From: Ehretia macrophylla
Lineage: Eukaryota; Streptophyta; Magnoliopsida; Boraginales; Ehretiaceae
DNA: 64,000 nt
Assembly: GCA_037974665.1 (NCBI GenBank)
Contig: CM075781.1
Coordinates: 35,751,235 to 35,815,234 of the forward strand
Reading direction: 5' to 3'
This document shows positions 21,983-33,479 of the stretch, in pieces. The position numbers were made by a program, and so were the translations under genes. Positions within the stretch are counted from its first letter, which is position 1. Every line of letters starts with the position of its first letter. The notes under the pieces are model-generated. The model did not search any database. It was not told the DNA's origin and saw nothing but the letters and a program-made list of their open reading frames with translations.

Positions 21983-22300
21983 TGTTAGGGAGGATTTCTA
22001 GCCACTTGAACCATTTCATAAGGACTTGGCATGTTTTTTATATATATATATATATATAAATAAAGGTCTGTTTCCATTCCGTCACCAAAATTGGAGACGG
22101 AATGAAGATGGACCCTTGGCACTTTTGGTTTAATTTGTTTGAATTTTTCCCCAAAAATCTTTCGGGGGGAAATTCAAACAAAAAAAATTATACATTTTTG
22201 GAGACAGAATGAAGACGATCCCTTGACACGTTTTTTTTTTATTTTTTTTGAATTTACCCCCCAAATTTTTTTTGAGGGAAAATTCAAACAAAAAAAAAGA

Positions 22301-22950
22301 GAAAAAATATCACTCTGCCCCATGTGATATGCAAAACTATTACTCCACCCCCATGTGTTCGCAAAGCTCCAAGAAAGCTCTCTGCATTATTAAAAAGTTC
22401 TCACACTACCTTCTTCATGTCTCTTTTAAACTATTAAATGATGTTTTTACCATTTTAAATACATGTATTTTTTTTCTTTTTTTTCTTTTCATCTCCACCT
22501 ATTTATCAAAAATAAAATAAAAAAAAAGATCGTCTTCTCCAAACACCCTACCCCTCCCTTTTCCCCACCCCTACCCCCACCCCCACTCCCACTCCCATTC
22601 CCACTCCCATTCCCACGCTGCTGCTCCAAATCCGACGCAGCGAACTCGCTGCTTCCAGAGGTAGGGGTGGGTGTGGTCGTGAGGGTGAAGGGTTTGGGGA
22701 AGATGATCAATTTAAAATTTTTTTTTTGTTATTTTTTTTTTTATTTTTTGATAAATAGGTGGAGATGAAAGAAAAAAAAATACATGTATTTAAAAGGGTA
22801 AAAAAGTCATTTAATAGCTTAAAAGAGATATGAAGGGGGTAGTATGAGGACTTTTTAATAATACATGGGGCTTTCTTGGAGTTTTGCGAACATAGGAGGG
22901 TAAAGTGATAGTTTCGCATATCACAGGAGGACGGAGTGATATTCTTGCTT
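22301..22950. mobile_element. Foldback element with GC-rich core (about 650 bp)
   Basis: The left arm (about 22301-22540) and right arm (about 22735-22950) are imperfect reverse complements over more than 200 bp. Landmarks are TATCACTCTGCCCCATGTGATATGC against ATATCACTCCGTCCTCCTGTGATATGC, TTCGCAAAGCTCCAAGAAAGC, and ATACATGTATTT next to CATCTCCACCTATTTATC. The pairing continues more loosely into the core (CTTCTCCAAACACCCTACCCC against CTTCCCCAAACCCTTCACCC). The core tip is C-rich CCCACTCCCATTCCCACTCC. Arm and core open frames are artefacts. The superfamily is unknown because I could not fix a target duplication. Confidence 0.7.
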
Positions 22951-23702
22951 TAAATAAAATTAGCAAGAAGACTTTCTTATCAGAGCTGACATAGAGAAAT
23001 AGAGTACTCATCAAAAAGAGATAGCTCAACCAATTGGAATTGTTTGATTTCCTTTGTCGTTTTAGTTAGCTTTGCACTTATATGTCTTATCCATCTTAGG
23101 CTAGCTGTTTTTTTTCTTTTTTTTTTCTCTTCTTTGTAATGGTCATTAGGTCCATCTATGTACGTTTTCATTATTAATAAAATACACACTGTTGAATTTG
23201 TAAAAAGAAGAAAAAAAGAGAGATAGGTCACACAAGATAGGTTGTATTGCTATATATACCACCCTATTTTTATCATTCATTTATAAATTCCTATATTTGT
23301 TGATGCTTAGTTAGTATGCTAAAATAATAGTTTTTTATTTTTATTTTTTATTTTTCTCTTTTCTTTTAACTTACAAACTAAGTATCCATATAGGTGATAA
23401 ACAAAAATAGGGAGACATATAACATTTTTCTTACAAAAATATGACCAATGCCCAACTTTATTCAGAATCATCAGGTTCCAATCCAAAACTAATTCTTAAC
23501 AAAATCAAAACTAATCATGCATATCGAACAATCTCTGTAAAAATAGTTGGCACAAAAGCACGCTTTGTTATTGCTCGAGTGTGTTACATATATACTCGTT
23601 ATGATCAATTAATGGGAATTGGCTGGAAAGTGTTCTTGCCTCTATATATCATTCCCGCCATCGAGAGACTATAATAACTATAGGATGTCTCGCTGCTGAC
23701 TA
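22951..23702. other. Unassigned AT-rich DNA
   Basis: No gene is supported. The small plus-strand frame at 23441-23674 has no recognisable motif. Confidence 0.4.
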
Positions 23703-23707
23703 CTTAT

Positions 23708-24235
23708 TGTTAGAATATAACACTTGTCCCATATCAGAAAATCATAAATTTTAAAACTACCTTATAAGATCCTGAGCTACTTCACTTGGCACCAATTGGT
23801 TTTAAGATAGAAAATCAGTTATCTTAACATGGTACCAGAGCTGCGACATATTTATCCGCGTGCAACCCATCTCAAATCAGGTCTACTTGTATTCAATCTT
23901 TCGCGTGTGTCATGTTTCATGTATCTTCAATCTCCAACGTGTTATCTACCACGTGTGTTCAATCTTCCATGTGTGACCCATCTCAAAAATTAGGTCCACA
24001 AGTTCTTCAATTTTCTATACGTGTTATCTACCACATGTGTTCAATCTTCTAAATGTGACCCTTCTAAAAAATTAGGTTTATATGTGTTCAATTTTTTGGT
24101 CACACGTGAAAGGGAGTGTTAGAATATAACACTTGTCACATCAAAAAATCATAAACTCTAAGACCACTTTATAAGATTTTGAATTACTCCACTTGATATT
24201 AATTAATTTTAAGATAAAACCTCAAGATCTTAACA
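23708..24235 (+). mobile_element. TRIM: 528-bp miniature LTR retrotransposon upstream of the terpene synthase
   Basis: The LTRs at 23708-23829 (122 bp) and 24117-24235 (119 bp) share TGTTAGAATATAACACTTGTC at the start and ATCTTAACA at the end. TGGTACCAGAGC follows the left LTR directly as primer binding site for initiator methionine tRNA. GTGAAAGGGAG, a polypurine tract, directly precedes the right LTR. Flanks CTTAT and CTAAT form a 5-bp duplication with one mismatch. The interior repeats ACGTGTGTTCAATCTT-like text and encodes nothing. It ends about 550 bp before the terpene synthase start codon. Confidence 0.85.
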
Positions 24236-24744
24236 CTAATTGAAAGACCGAACAAGAAATGAAAAGTCGTACAAGAGAGAGTAATCTGTGGCTAGAAATT
24301 ACAACGAATCTGCAATGCTGATTGTCCTACAATTAGAATGCTAAAATTATGTACATAAATGATGGAGTGATTGGTGAAACTGTGTGGTGAATAATTTTGG
24401 ACAGATGGAGCTTTGGTTGTATGCTGATTTGGCCGCACGAATATCGTCAATAAAACCGGTAGTCCAAACTTACACCTCATTAAAGAATTCAATATCTTTC
24501 AATAGATTCTCAATTCAAAATATATATATATAGATTCCCTCAATAAAGCCCGAGTCTGCAGTTACCTTAATTGGAAGATGATGTTCATAGGAGACTTGTA
24601 TCTAATGCGAAGACTTAAGGTGAACGTAAACAATTCAAAAACCTGTATCAAATTCTCCTTTGAACATTCATACATAGGGCCTTGATGGTGAAGTGGGAGC
24701 CACATCTATAAATGTGGAAGCCAGGGTCCCCTACTAGAATATAG

Positions 24745-24753
24745 CTATAAATA
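24745..24753 (+). promoter_or_regulatory. Probable TATA box of the terpene synthase gene
   Basis: CTATAAATA lies 43 bases before the start codon at 24788, so transcription would start only about 10-15 bases ahead of it. A second weaker CTATAAATG lies near 24704 and would allow a longer leader. Which one is used cannot be told from the sequence. Confidence 0.6.
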
Positions 24754-24787
24754 CTCAAGAAGATACAATTCATCTCCACAAAGTTGC

Positions 24788-27700
24788 ATGAGTAGCACCT
24801 CACTAAAAAAGCTCAAAATGGATTTAATTCGTGCCCATTTAGACCCATCTAAACTTTTGATAGCTTCGAACTACACTGCACATCTTGCAAAGACTAAACT
24901 CGTTCGTCATGCATGTAGAGCTGCGACCAATAAGTGGAGCGTCACTCATGATGTCACTGCAAAATCTAACTCCTCAAAGCAGCATGATTACTGTGATTCC
25001 TATGTGAGTTGCATGGTGCAATATTTATTTGTGATTTTTTTCACTATTTATTTGTGGATTTTTTGCTAAGTTAAATAATCCACCTGCAGGATAAGCTCTC
25101 CATGGAATATAGGCAAAAAATAAAGGATATCAGGCCCGTAATTAGTTCAGTCGAAGATCCACTGCAAAGTTTGATGTTGATCGATGCCACCCAACGGCTA
25201 GGCATTGAATATCACTTCCACGAAGAAATTGAAGCAATTCTACGACGGCAAGATATGGCAAATAACTTCAGAAATCACGATCAGTACCAAAGTTTATTTG
25301 AGGTTTCACTTTGTTTCAGGCTTTTGAGACAAAATGGTCACTATGTTCCTACAGGTTAACATTTTTCTTTCTGCTCTGTTAAATCCCACATCGAAACCCA
25401 TATGCCAAAAAGACCACGTAATAAGGTTATGGGCCAACTCCAAATACTATCAAATGGTTTTAAGTTGAAAATTTACGATACTTAATATGGTATTAGAGTT
25501 AGGCTTTGGTACAATCGTATTCGTCCAAGTATGACCCATCTCTCGCTTCGCTTGATTGTCGTCGGGTCACACGTTAATTAAGCTATACTCTCGGAAGAAA
25601 CATAGATGCATTAATTAATTGACATAATATCTTGCAGAGGTATTTGACGACTTCAAGGACAAGGAGGGCAGATTTAAGGGAGAATTGAGACGAGACATTA
25701 GGGGATTGATGGAGTTATACGAAGCCACACAGCTAAACATAGAAGGAGAAGATAATTTGTTTGAAGCTGCCAATTTCAGTAGGAAGCATCTTAACAAGTC
25801 ACTGAAACATCTTGATGAAAGTCAGGCTAAAAAGGTTAGGAACACATTGAAACATCCGTACCACAAGAGCTTATCAAAATTTATGGCGAAAAGCTTTTTC
25901 AAAGATTTCAAAGGCGTTCATGCATGGATAAAACCTTTGCAAGAGCTGGCAAGAATGGAATTTATGATAGCACAATGCATGCATAGACAGGAATTATCGC
26001 AAATTTTAAAGTAAGTTTGGGGGGACAAATTAACATTTCGGCCTTTAATCAAATTAAAACTGTTTTTATGACATACATTTTTTAATTTTAGGTGGTGGAA
26101 AGATCTTCACTTGTTGAAAGATTTGAAGCTTGCCAGGGATCAACCACTAAAATGGTATACATGGACCATGGCCTCCCTTGGTGATACTAACTTGTCAGAA
26201 CTGAGAATTGAGGTCACAAAGTCCATCTCCTTCATTTACACCATCGATGATATCTTTGATATTTATGGGACACTTGATGAGCTGACACTCTTTACAGAAG
26301 CTGTTAACAGGTATTTAGATAACATTTTAAGCATTAGGTTAAAGTCAAAATACCCCGTAAGTTTATGAATAATCGCAAACACACCTCTCAAACTTTGCAT
26401 ATTACCCAAATTCCTCAGTTCAAGTCATTTATTTGGCAAATTTTTGCATAATGACCATTACATCCAAGATATATAGTTAATAAGGCTTGTTGAAAAGCCG
26501 GTTGTCGTACTTGATTAATTTCCCTTTGCTGTTCAAAGTGGATAGTTTCATTTTCTTTAATTTCTTAATTGTTTTTTAATATAGTAATTTTAGAGAAACA
26601 TATTAAATTAACATATTTATATATAATGTAAGACAAATTGTATAAATTTGAACTGTTAAGATAACCCTAGAGATGACAACAGTCATTCAAAATTAAAAAA
26701 CAAAGAAGTACAATATTACTATGAGTAGTTACAATTGTTATGAGTTAAATTTCCCAACACAAAGATCTTTATACAAAATAACATCCAAGATAATAGACAT
26801 TAAAACTGAGTGGCATCTTATACAAACCACAATGAATTCAATAATAAGAAATGAAGAATAAATTTTCCTATAAAAACTAACCAAAAATATTAGGTTTGTA
26901 CATATGGTATATTAAAAGTATATGGACAATATTCATAGATTACTTATAAAATATGAGGGGACTTAAGTTATTACATGAAGAGTTATTCTTGAAAATATGC
27001 ATTTATGGAGCATCGGTGTGTACAAAAGAAAGTATATATAATAAAATTAATCAACATGGAGAATCCGAATATAACCTTTAAAGTTTATAGAGTTGTTTGA
27101 AATTTATCGATTAATTCAAGGGTCATCTTGGCTTTTGCCCAAGGCGGACCTAAGTGTAAGAGAGGGTGTATACACTTGAAAAAAAATAATTTTTTTCTAA
27201 AAAATTATTGTATTGAACACTTTCAGTATATGAGTGCACACCCTTACCTCTCTTACTGCACGAATACACAAACTGTCCTAAATTTGGGTACTTGGATCTG
27301 CCACTATTTTTACCAACAACTATCCTCGACATATATCCAATTTTAATACAACTACTACACGCAGATGGGATTTTGCTGAAGTCGACCAGTTACCTGACTA
27401 CATGAGGATTTGTTTCAAGGCTCTCTTTGACGTTACAAATGAGATAGGACATAAGATCGATAGAAAATATGGACACAATCCTGTATACTTTCTACACAAG
27501 ACGGTACAACCATGTCTTCTTGTGATATATAATCATCTACTGTCAATGAACTGATCATATGCTAAATTTTTTAAAAACATTTTTCATTTTGCAGTGGGCA
27601 AGTTTGTGCAATGCATTTTTAGCAGAAGCTAAATGTTTTGCATCAAGGAACCTTCCCAAAGCAGATGAATACCTACAGATTGCCACAATAAGTTCAGGAG

Positions 27701-28484
27701 TACATGTTGCACTGGTTCATACGTTCTTCCTTTTGGGCCTAGGTGCAACAAAGGAAAGTGCAATATGTTTAAATGATATAGCAGACATGACTTCTTCTGT
27801 CGCGACAATTCTTCGTCTTTGGGATGATTTGGGGAATGCCAAGGTAAAGAATTAAAACACTTCAAACAATTCCACTAGTAGTGTTAATTTTTGGGAAATT
27901 TGCACAAGTGGTCCCTCTTGTTTTTACTAAAATTTCAAATTTGTTCTTATTGTGCAAAATTAGTCACTTTAGTCCCTATTGTTTCTCAAAAAATTCAATT
28001 TAGTTCTATTATTTTCAAAAAAATTCAATTTAGTCCCTGCCTTTTGGGGAAACCAGAGGGATTAAATTAACTAAATAAACAATAAGGATGAAATTAAAAT
28101 TTTGGAGAACAATAAGGACTATATGTGTTATTTTTCCTTAATTTTTCAAGTAAGTATATTGTGGAACCAATATGCAATTTACAGGATGAGAACCAAGATG
28201 GTCGTGATGGGTCATTTATCGATTTCTACGTCCATGAACACAGTGTTACAGTCGAATTTGCCCGTCAACATGTTCTTAATATGATCTCAAATGAATGGAA
28301 GAAACTTAACAAGGAGAGTCTTCGTCTAAGTAAATTTTCAGCAACATTTACAAAGGCTTCACTGAATTCAGCAAGGATGGTCCATTTGATGTACAATTAC
28401 GATGATGATCAAAGTCTTCCACTCCTCGAGGCGCATATTAAGTCTATGTTCCAGGATGATTTATCCTTAGATCTCGTCTCATAA
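24788..28484 (+). CDS. Terpene synthase, TPS-g type (acyclic mono/sesquiterpene alcohol synthase-like), seven exons
   Basis: The enzyme class ionises geranyl or farnesyl diphosphate; TPS-g members usually make acyclic alcohols such as linalool or nerolidol. Exons: 24788-25003, 25090-25354, 25638-26010, 26092-26310, 27365-27503, 27595-27843, 28185-28484. All have GT/AG borders and phases join cleanly, giving 586 residues. The N-terminus ([19 protein letters not shown]) lacks the RRx8W motif, as in TPS-g, and shows no obvious plastid transit peptide, suggesting cytosolic location and farnesyl diphosphate use. RDQ is at 300-302, where many synthases have RDR. DDIFD (337-341) binds the metal ions. 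The second metal motif, DDLGNAKDE (481-489), has Asn485 in place of the usual Ser/Thr. The closest relatives I recall are strawberry nerolidol/linalool synthases, but the product cannot be deduced. Confidence 0.88.
25377..25605 (+). mobile_element. TRIM-like LTR and primer site in terpene synthase intron 2
   Basis: TGTTAAATCCCACATCG begins an LTR-like stretch that ends near 25486 and is followed by TGGTATTAGAGTTAGGC, a recognisable initiator-tRNA primer site. The text after it (GTATGACCCATCTCTCGC) resembles TRIM interiors in this window. A second LTR is not seen, so this is a partial element. Confidence 0.5.
27140..27302. mobile_element. Short foldback MITE in terpene synthase intron 4
   Basis: The left end AAGGCGGACCTAAGTG pairs with the right end CACTTGGATC-like text (reverse complement TGGCAGATCCAAGTACC). 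Internal TAAGAGAGGGTGTATACAC pairs with GTGCACACCCTTACCTCTCTTA. The exon sequences on either side are unaffected. Confidence 0.55.
27895..28130. repeat. Repeat block in terpene synthase intron 6
   Basis: Tandem text of the form AGTCCCTATTGTTTCTCAAA and AAATTCAATTTAGT occurs two to three times. It is followed by partly complementary text (ACAATAAGGATGAAATTAAAATTTTG), as in an old MITE. It does not disturb the exon 6 donor or exon 7 acceptor. Confidence 0.4.
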
Positions 28485-28582
28485 GACGAGAATATCTTTT
28501 CATTACAAAAATGTTTGAGTATATCAAAAATGTGAATCTTATGATTAAGCCTTCCTTGTTATGATTAAGCGAAAGTCACATG

Positions 28583-28836
28583 TGTTATGAAATGATATAT
28601 GTGGATATTCATGGACTATAGAAGATACTATTGATTGTAATCCAAAATCAAGCCCAAGAGAACAAAGGCCTATTAGAAATTACTTGGAGAACAAGTTGTG
28701 TTTCCTATAAATAGAACTATCTACATTGTAATATGACACATCAAGAAATTCAATACAAGTTTCTTCTCTCGTTCTCTCTATTATATTTCTCTCTTTATTT
28801 TATTGTCTCTTTTATTTTCTCTCTAGTTTTATAGCA
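28583..28836 (+). repeat. 5-prime LTR of the downstream copia element
   Basis: TGTTATGAAATG to TTTTATAGCA. It contains CCTATAAATAG (a TATA-like motif, about 28706) and a long CT-rich stretch. It probably overlaps the terpene synthase 3-prime untranslated region or its polyadenylation zone. Confidence 0.9.
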
Positions 28837-28859
28837 CGTTATCAACACGATAATCTCTA

Positions 28860-29860
28860 TCAATCTTAGAGGTAAGAAGAGGAAGAGACACATATGAAGG
28901 TTGTAGAAAAAAAGTATTATTGACAACATAAGGATATTTCATACCGCGAATTTCGGTAATGTTTCTTTTAACCTCTTATCAATTTTATTTTGAAATATAT
29001 ATGTCTCATGATGTCAAATGTCATGAACAAAAAAAAAAGTTTGTTGTTTCATTATATTGAGCAATGAAAATTTTCCTGAAAAGCTTATATTTAAATTCAT
29101 ATGGTTGCGAACCTAAAATTCGTTGCTTTTGATATATCAGACAATAATATATATTCGTAAACCCTCGAGATTAAAACCCATATGGATAAAATTTTGGTGA
29201 AATACTTTTAAGAAGAAAATCACGTATCCCTGAAGGATTGCGATAAAATAATGATATTCCTTCATCATTATCTCCATGAAAGCTAAAGCCTAAATATATT
29301 ATGATAAATGATACATATATCCTTTTGCAAAATTTGAGAAGAAATATTTGATCATCATGACAAGGCAATGATCTTCCAAAAACTCACTATGAATGAATTT
29401 ATCTGCAATTGCAGAATTTTAAGATTATAAGCGGGCATGATTCCGCAATGTTTGAATTACTTCTCAATTAAAATTATGCAGAAGTAATATGAAAATGGAA
29501 GACATGTTAAAGAGAAGTATATTATATTTTTTATGCTTTGAATATGTTCCTAAATTAACATTATTGAGAGTATAGTATTGAAAAAAATGTTGGATTTGTT
29601 ACCACATCCATTGGAAATAATAAACTTTGATGAAACATCATCAATTATGCCAATTGGCTTATAACCATTCTCTAAAGTGAATGTTATATCATCTTATTGT
29701 CATGGATGTGATTGCGGCCATGGTTGTGGTTATATAGATATTATGATGATCATAAACAACTCAAATTTTAGAAAACCTGAAAATAATCATAAGGGATATA
29801 GAAAAAAGAAAGGAAAGATTAAAAAAGAAACCCTAATGATTGGTAATAATGTGTCTTGAA
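28860..29860 (+). pseudogene. Gag remnant of the downstream copia element
   Basis: No long frame remains. Near 29698-29735 the text encodes CHGCDCGHGCGY, reminiscent of the Gly/His/Cys-rich part of copia Gag near its zinc knuckle. The same stretch survives in the remnant at 10716-12600. Assignment rests on position behind the LTR and on homology between the two copies. Confidence 0.5.
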
Positions 29861-30824
29861 AAAATATTAGACATATACTTGTCATATGTTTTGTTAACGT
29901 CTACCAAATTTTTATGTTATCTTTCTTCTTAATATTATCAGTTTTTTAATAATAAGATATGCACGAATTGTTTAATGCTTTATTAGTTACACACTTGTGT
30001 GCATGTAGACTTTATACCATGTAATGGTCAACCGCGACTATTTCATGCCTTAAAGTCATGATAAAATTTTGCCTTTTAGATGTCACTTCTATTTAGTAGA
30101 TCTTAACTATTTGAGAAGTAGAAGTATTATCTTATGTTTTAGAATTTTTCATCCAAGTATGTTATTAAATTATTGAAATTCTCTAACTTCAAGAAGGAAA
30201 GGATATTGGGATCTCAATACCGAAAAATAATTTGTATAGTTATTACATCATGATATGTACATGTAGACAATATTGACATTGCAATTAAATAAGTTTTTAT
30301 TCATGTTCAGGTATGAAACATATGTATTTCATATAATGGTTGAACTCTAATGAGTATTACAGTTTCTTAGAAGGAATTGTCTGTTAAGAAAAAAAAAATT
30401 GAGTACTGTTATTGTGTAATACTTGATTGGTTTTATTTTGGATATACTTTGTTACATTTATATATTAATGAGATATTTCAAAATTTAAGAATTTGATGTT
30501 TAAATATAAATCAAAAACTGATTAGAATACGATGAATAAATTTGAAAAGTTGATTAATGCACTGAGTTAGATGTATTGTTTAATTAATTACATGTATTCT
30601 GAAGATGAATAGTAGTTCATTTATATAGGTTGACATTGGAATAAAAAATTTGGTGTACTATCATCATACTTTTGGTACATATAATACAAGTTGTTTGACT
30701 TTATCTCACTATATATGATGCTTGCTTTATTACAATATATGATGCATGTATATGAGTTTTTAATTGTTTAACATATGCATTGTACAATCAAAATATATGA
30801 TACTCTATACATATTGAATGTAGG

Positions 30825-31719
30825 TGTTAGTTTTCTGGCCTCTTAAATCAATTTGATAATTAATCAAATCAACTAAGTAAGTTTGCAAGAAAGTAAATTT
30901 GTTGCAATAAAAGTAAGAACACATAAATTTTAACGTGGTTCAACCAACTTGGTTTATGTCCATGCGGCCATCCCTTGGCCAACAAACCAATCCACTAAGT
31001 TTTAAGAGATTACATACACCAATGGAAACTTACGCAATTGAATACTCCCTCTTAACCCTTGCCGCCTAGGTGTAAGACTCCTTTAGTAGATTCTCTAGTT
31101 TGACGAGCTCCCCTCGACTTACAAAAGTTCTCTTCCGAGAACACACCTTTTTCTCCTGAAGAATGTATACTAAAACATAAATAAAAGAGTCTTAAAACTC
31201 TAGATGGATTGGTCAATACATATGACAAAAACTGACTGTGTTGCAACACTAAATAAAACATTCAGTACATTCTGTTACACAGCATGTTGCAACACGACCT
31301 GACACAGACAGCCTATTGCTAACTCACGAATCTGTTCCTTTTTCTGCTCACTGCTCGCTGTCTATTCAACTGAGAATTGACACGCCTATTTGAAGGATTT
31401 GCTGCAGACGTTGAGTATACGTAGGAGTGTCTTCAAGTTGATCTCTTTTAGCATAAGAGTTCTTGATAAGTTGAACTTTATCACCTTATCACCTTATCCT
31501 CAAAGATGTAGAAACTCTTCATAACATAAACTCTATTTGAACTTGGACACTTCAAGGCATGAAGTCTTCTTTCATTCGGACTCCTCATAATCTGAACTTC
31601 ATTTGAATGTGGAGTCTTCATAATCAATTACCTGCAATAGTCAAACAACTACAAAAAATATCCACACAATATTTTTGCTAAAACATAGCCAATAAAATAA
31701 TTAAAATCAGATCTTAAAA
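30825..31719 (-). repeat. 3-prime LTR of the nested copia element
   Basis: TGTTAGTTTTCTGGCC to ATCTTAAAA (end mutated from TTAACA). It carries the motif ACGTGGTTCAACC, followed by GTCCATGCGG, a text shared with another LTR family in this window. Confidence 0.9.
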
Positions 31720-32099
31720 ATCTCCCATTTTGGCTTTGTTTTGGAAAAAATTCACAAGCAATGGTTAGCATCAAAATAAGCAATGAAAACAATTTCTCCC
31801 TTAGCAAGGTAACTCATAATAACTCATAATTGAGCAAAGCGCAAAACATAAACCAAACAATTATAAACCATTATAATGGAAGCAAAGCTTTAAAACATAA
31901 ACAACATAAACCATTGTCTTGTGTCTCATCCTTTGACAAAAGAAACCAAAGTAATAGAATAGAGTATCAGAGCAATAGAAGTATAACATAAAACATCAAA
32001 CAGAAATATGGATCCAGAGCACAGTAGCATAATGTAAATATAGCAAAATATCATAGCAAAACCAAAACCAGTAAAGTATCAAAGCAATAATCATCAAGC

Positions 32100-32310
32100 A
32101 AATGACCATTCAAACAGCGGATTTAGAGATGAAATCAAGTAGGGTCTGTTGTCCTTCCATCAATTTCTCAAGATTAGCCATGATCGTCTGTTGATTAGCT
32201 TTAACAGTGGCTTGATTGTTGCATAGCTCATAGACTTCACTCTGATGTTTCTGCACCTGTTATAACAACACATCAAAAGCTGTTACAGAAGTTGGTTCAA
32301 CATGCCTTCA
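32100..32310 (-). pseudogene. Unassigned coiled-coil-like ORF fragment downstream of pol
   Basis: The minus strand encodes QVQKHQSEVYELCNNQ, then TIMANLEKLMEGQQTLL and a stop after FISKSAV. The heptad-like leucine spacing suggests a short coiled coil. It lies between the RNase H tail and the 3-prime LTR, where SIRE/Maximus-type copia elements can carry an extra frame. I see no envelope hallmark, so its origin is open. The rest of 31720-33480 shows no coding sense. Confidence 0.35.
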
Positions 32311-33479
32311 GCTCGAGGCTCCCCCTGAATATCTACTTTATGCTAACCCTGCAAAAACTTGGGAGAAAACTCCTGAACGAGTGGATATCATGCTTGCTTT
32401 TAAGAGACCTGTAAAACAAAGTCCTAGCACTTTCTCAAGAAGATGAAGTGGTGAGTAGAGAAGAGATAAGAGAAAAATCCATATGAGATAATGAGAAGCC
32501 TTAGATTAGTAAACTCTATAGAAGAAAAAGTTTTTCAATGATTAGAGTCCTAGATTAACATGCAACAATGCCACAAGTGTATTGGAACTCAAACTCTTCG
32601 TAAATAGTCACAACTTTATAACTCACCAATGTCAACATATATCTACCATGTCATCAAACAATTTTGATACCAAAAAAAAACTCATCTTCCCATTTTTTTT
32701 TCTTCATGACACAAGCTTAGTTTAAAAAAAAAATTGTTTTAGTCCATGTTACAATATTACTTCACCAATCAGCCACTTAAGCACTCAAATTTATGAATTA
32801 TTTACCAAACATAAAACAATGAATGTCACACAAAATCCACATTAATTGTGATGTCATCAACAAGAAATTAGATTTATTCAATACTTAAATCACATAAAAA
32901 TTTATAACTTGAACCATGTGTATGTGTGAAAACTATATAGAGATCTTTCTTGAAATTCCTCATAATCAAGATTATAAGACTTAGAATTTAAAACAACATG
33001 TTCAAACAACCTGATCGTCTAATTACATTGTAAACAATTTTTTTTTTTCAAAACAAATATTGAACTTGGTAGTTTTCACTCTAAAACCTTCAATCTGGTC
33101 TAAGTAGCTTTTTCCAGTCTCTACTTTCTTCTTTTGTTTTTCTTGTATTTCTTTGTTTTTTTTCCTTTTTTTTCTTTTTTTTTCATGAGTGAATAGAGTA
33201 CAGGAATGGATAAAGAGATTTCTCTTTAAATCCAAAGTCACTAGGAAGTCCAAATTCCTACACTTGCAAACCATTGAAATCAGTTTCTCAATCAAATCAA
33301 AATATAGTGTGCACAAGAAGTATGGTTCAAATAATAAATCTCAAGTTGATTTAATTATTAAACTTTCACATCTCTTGAGACTTATCAATTTCATGTTTCA
33401 ATGCATGTGCCAACAGTAATTGGTACAAATACCAATAGTCTTTTTTCAAAACTTCAAATCTCACAGAGTTAAGTGCCTT

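Larger units (their letters stand above)
20843..22295 (+). mobile_element. CACTA (En/Spm-like) left terminus with subterminal repeats
   Basis: The element starts CACTACAAGAAATTTCAGAAA at 20843, a canonical CACTA terminus. Within 350 bp the motifs GGAGACGA, TCGTCTCC and TTTCGTCTC recur more than a dozen times as subterminal repeats. Similar text (CCGTCACC, GGAGACGGAATGAAG) reappears at 22078-22220, so the element probably extends at least that far, with the right end lost or beyond the foldback element at 22301. There is no transposase. The interior holds a long hairpin (21333-21482) and a poly-G tract. Confidence 0.65.

Noticed and set aside
21955..21996. Poly-G followed by TTAGGG, suggesting an interstitial telomere
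   Set aside because: There is only one TTAGGG, and the plant telomere repeat is TTTAGGG in tandem.
22463..22768. Overlapping open frames on both strands in the GC-rich core of the foldback element
   Set aside because: Low-complexity Pro/Ser/Gly text produced by C-tracts and the palindrome. There is no start context or homology that I can name.
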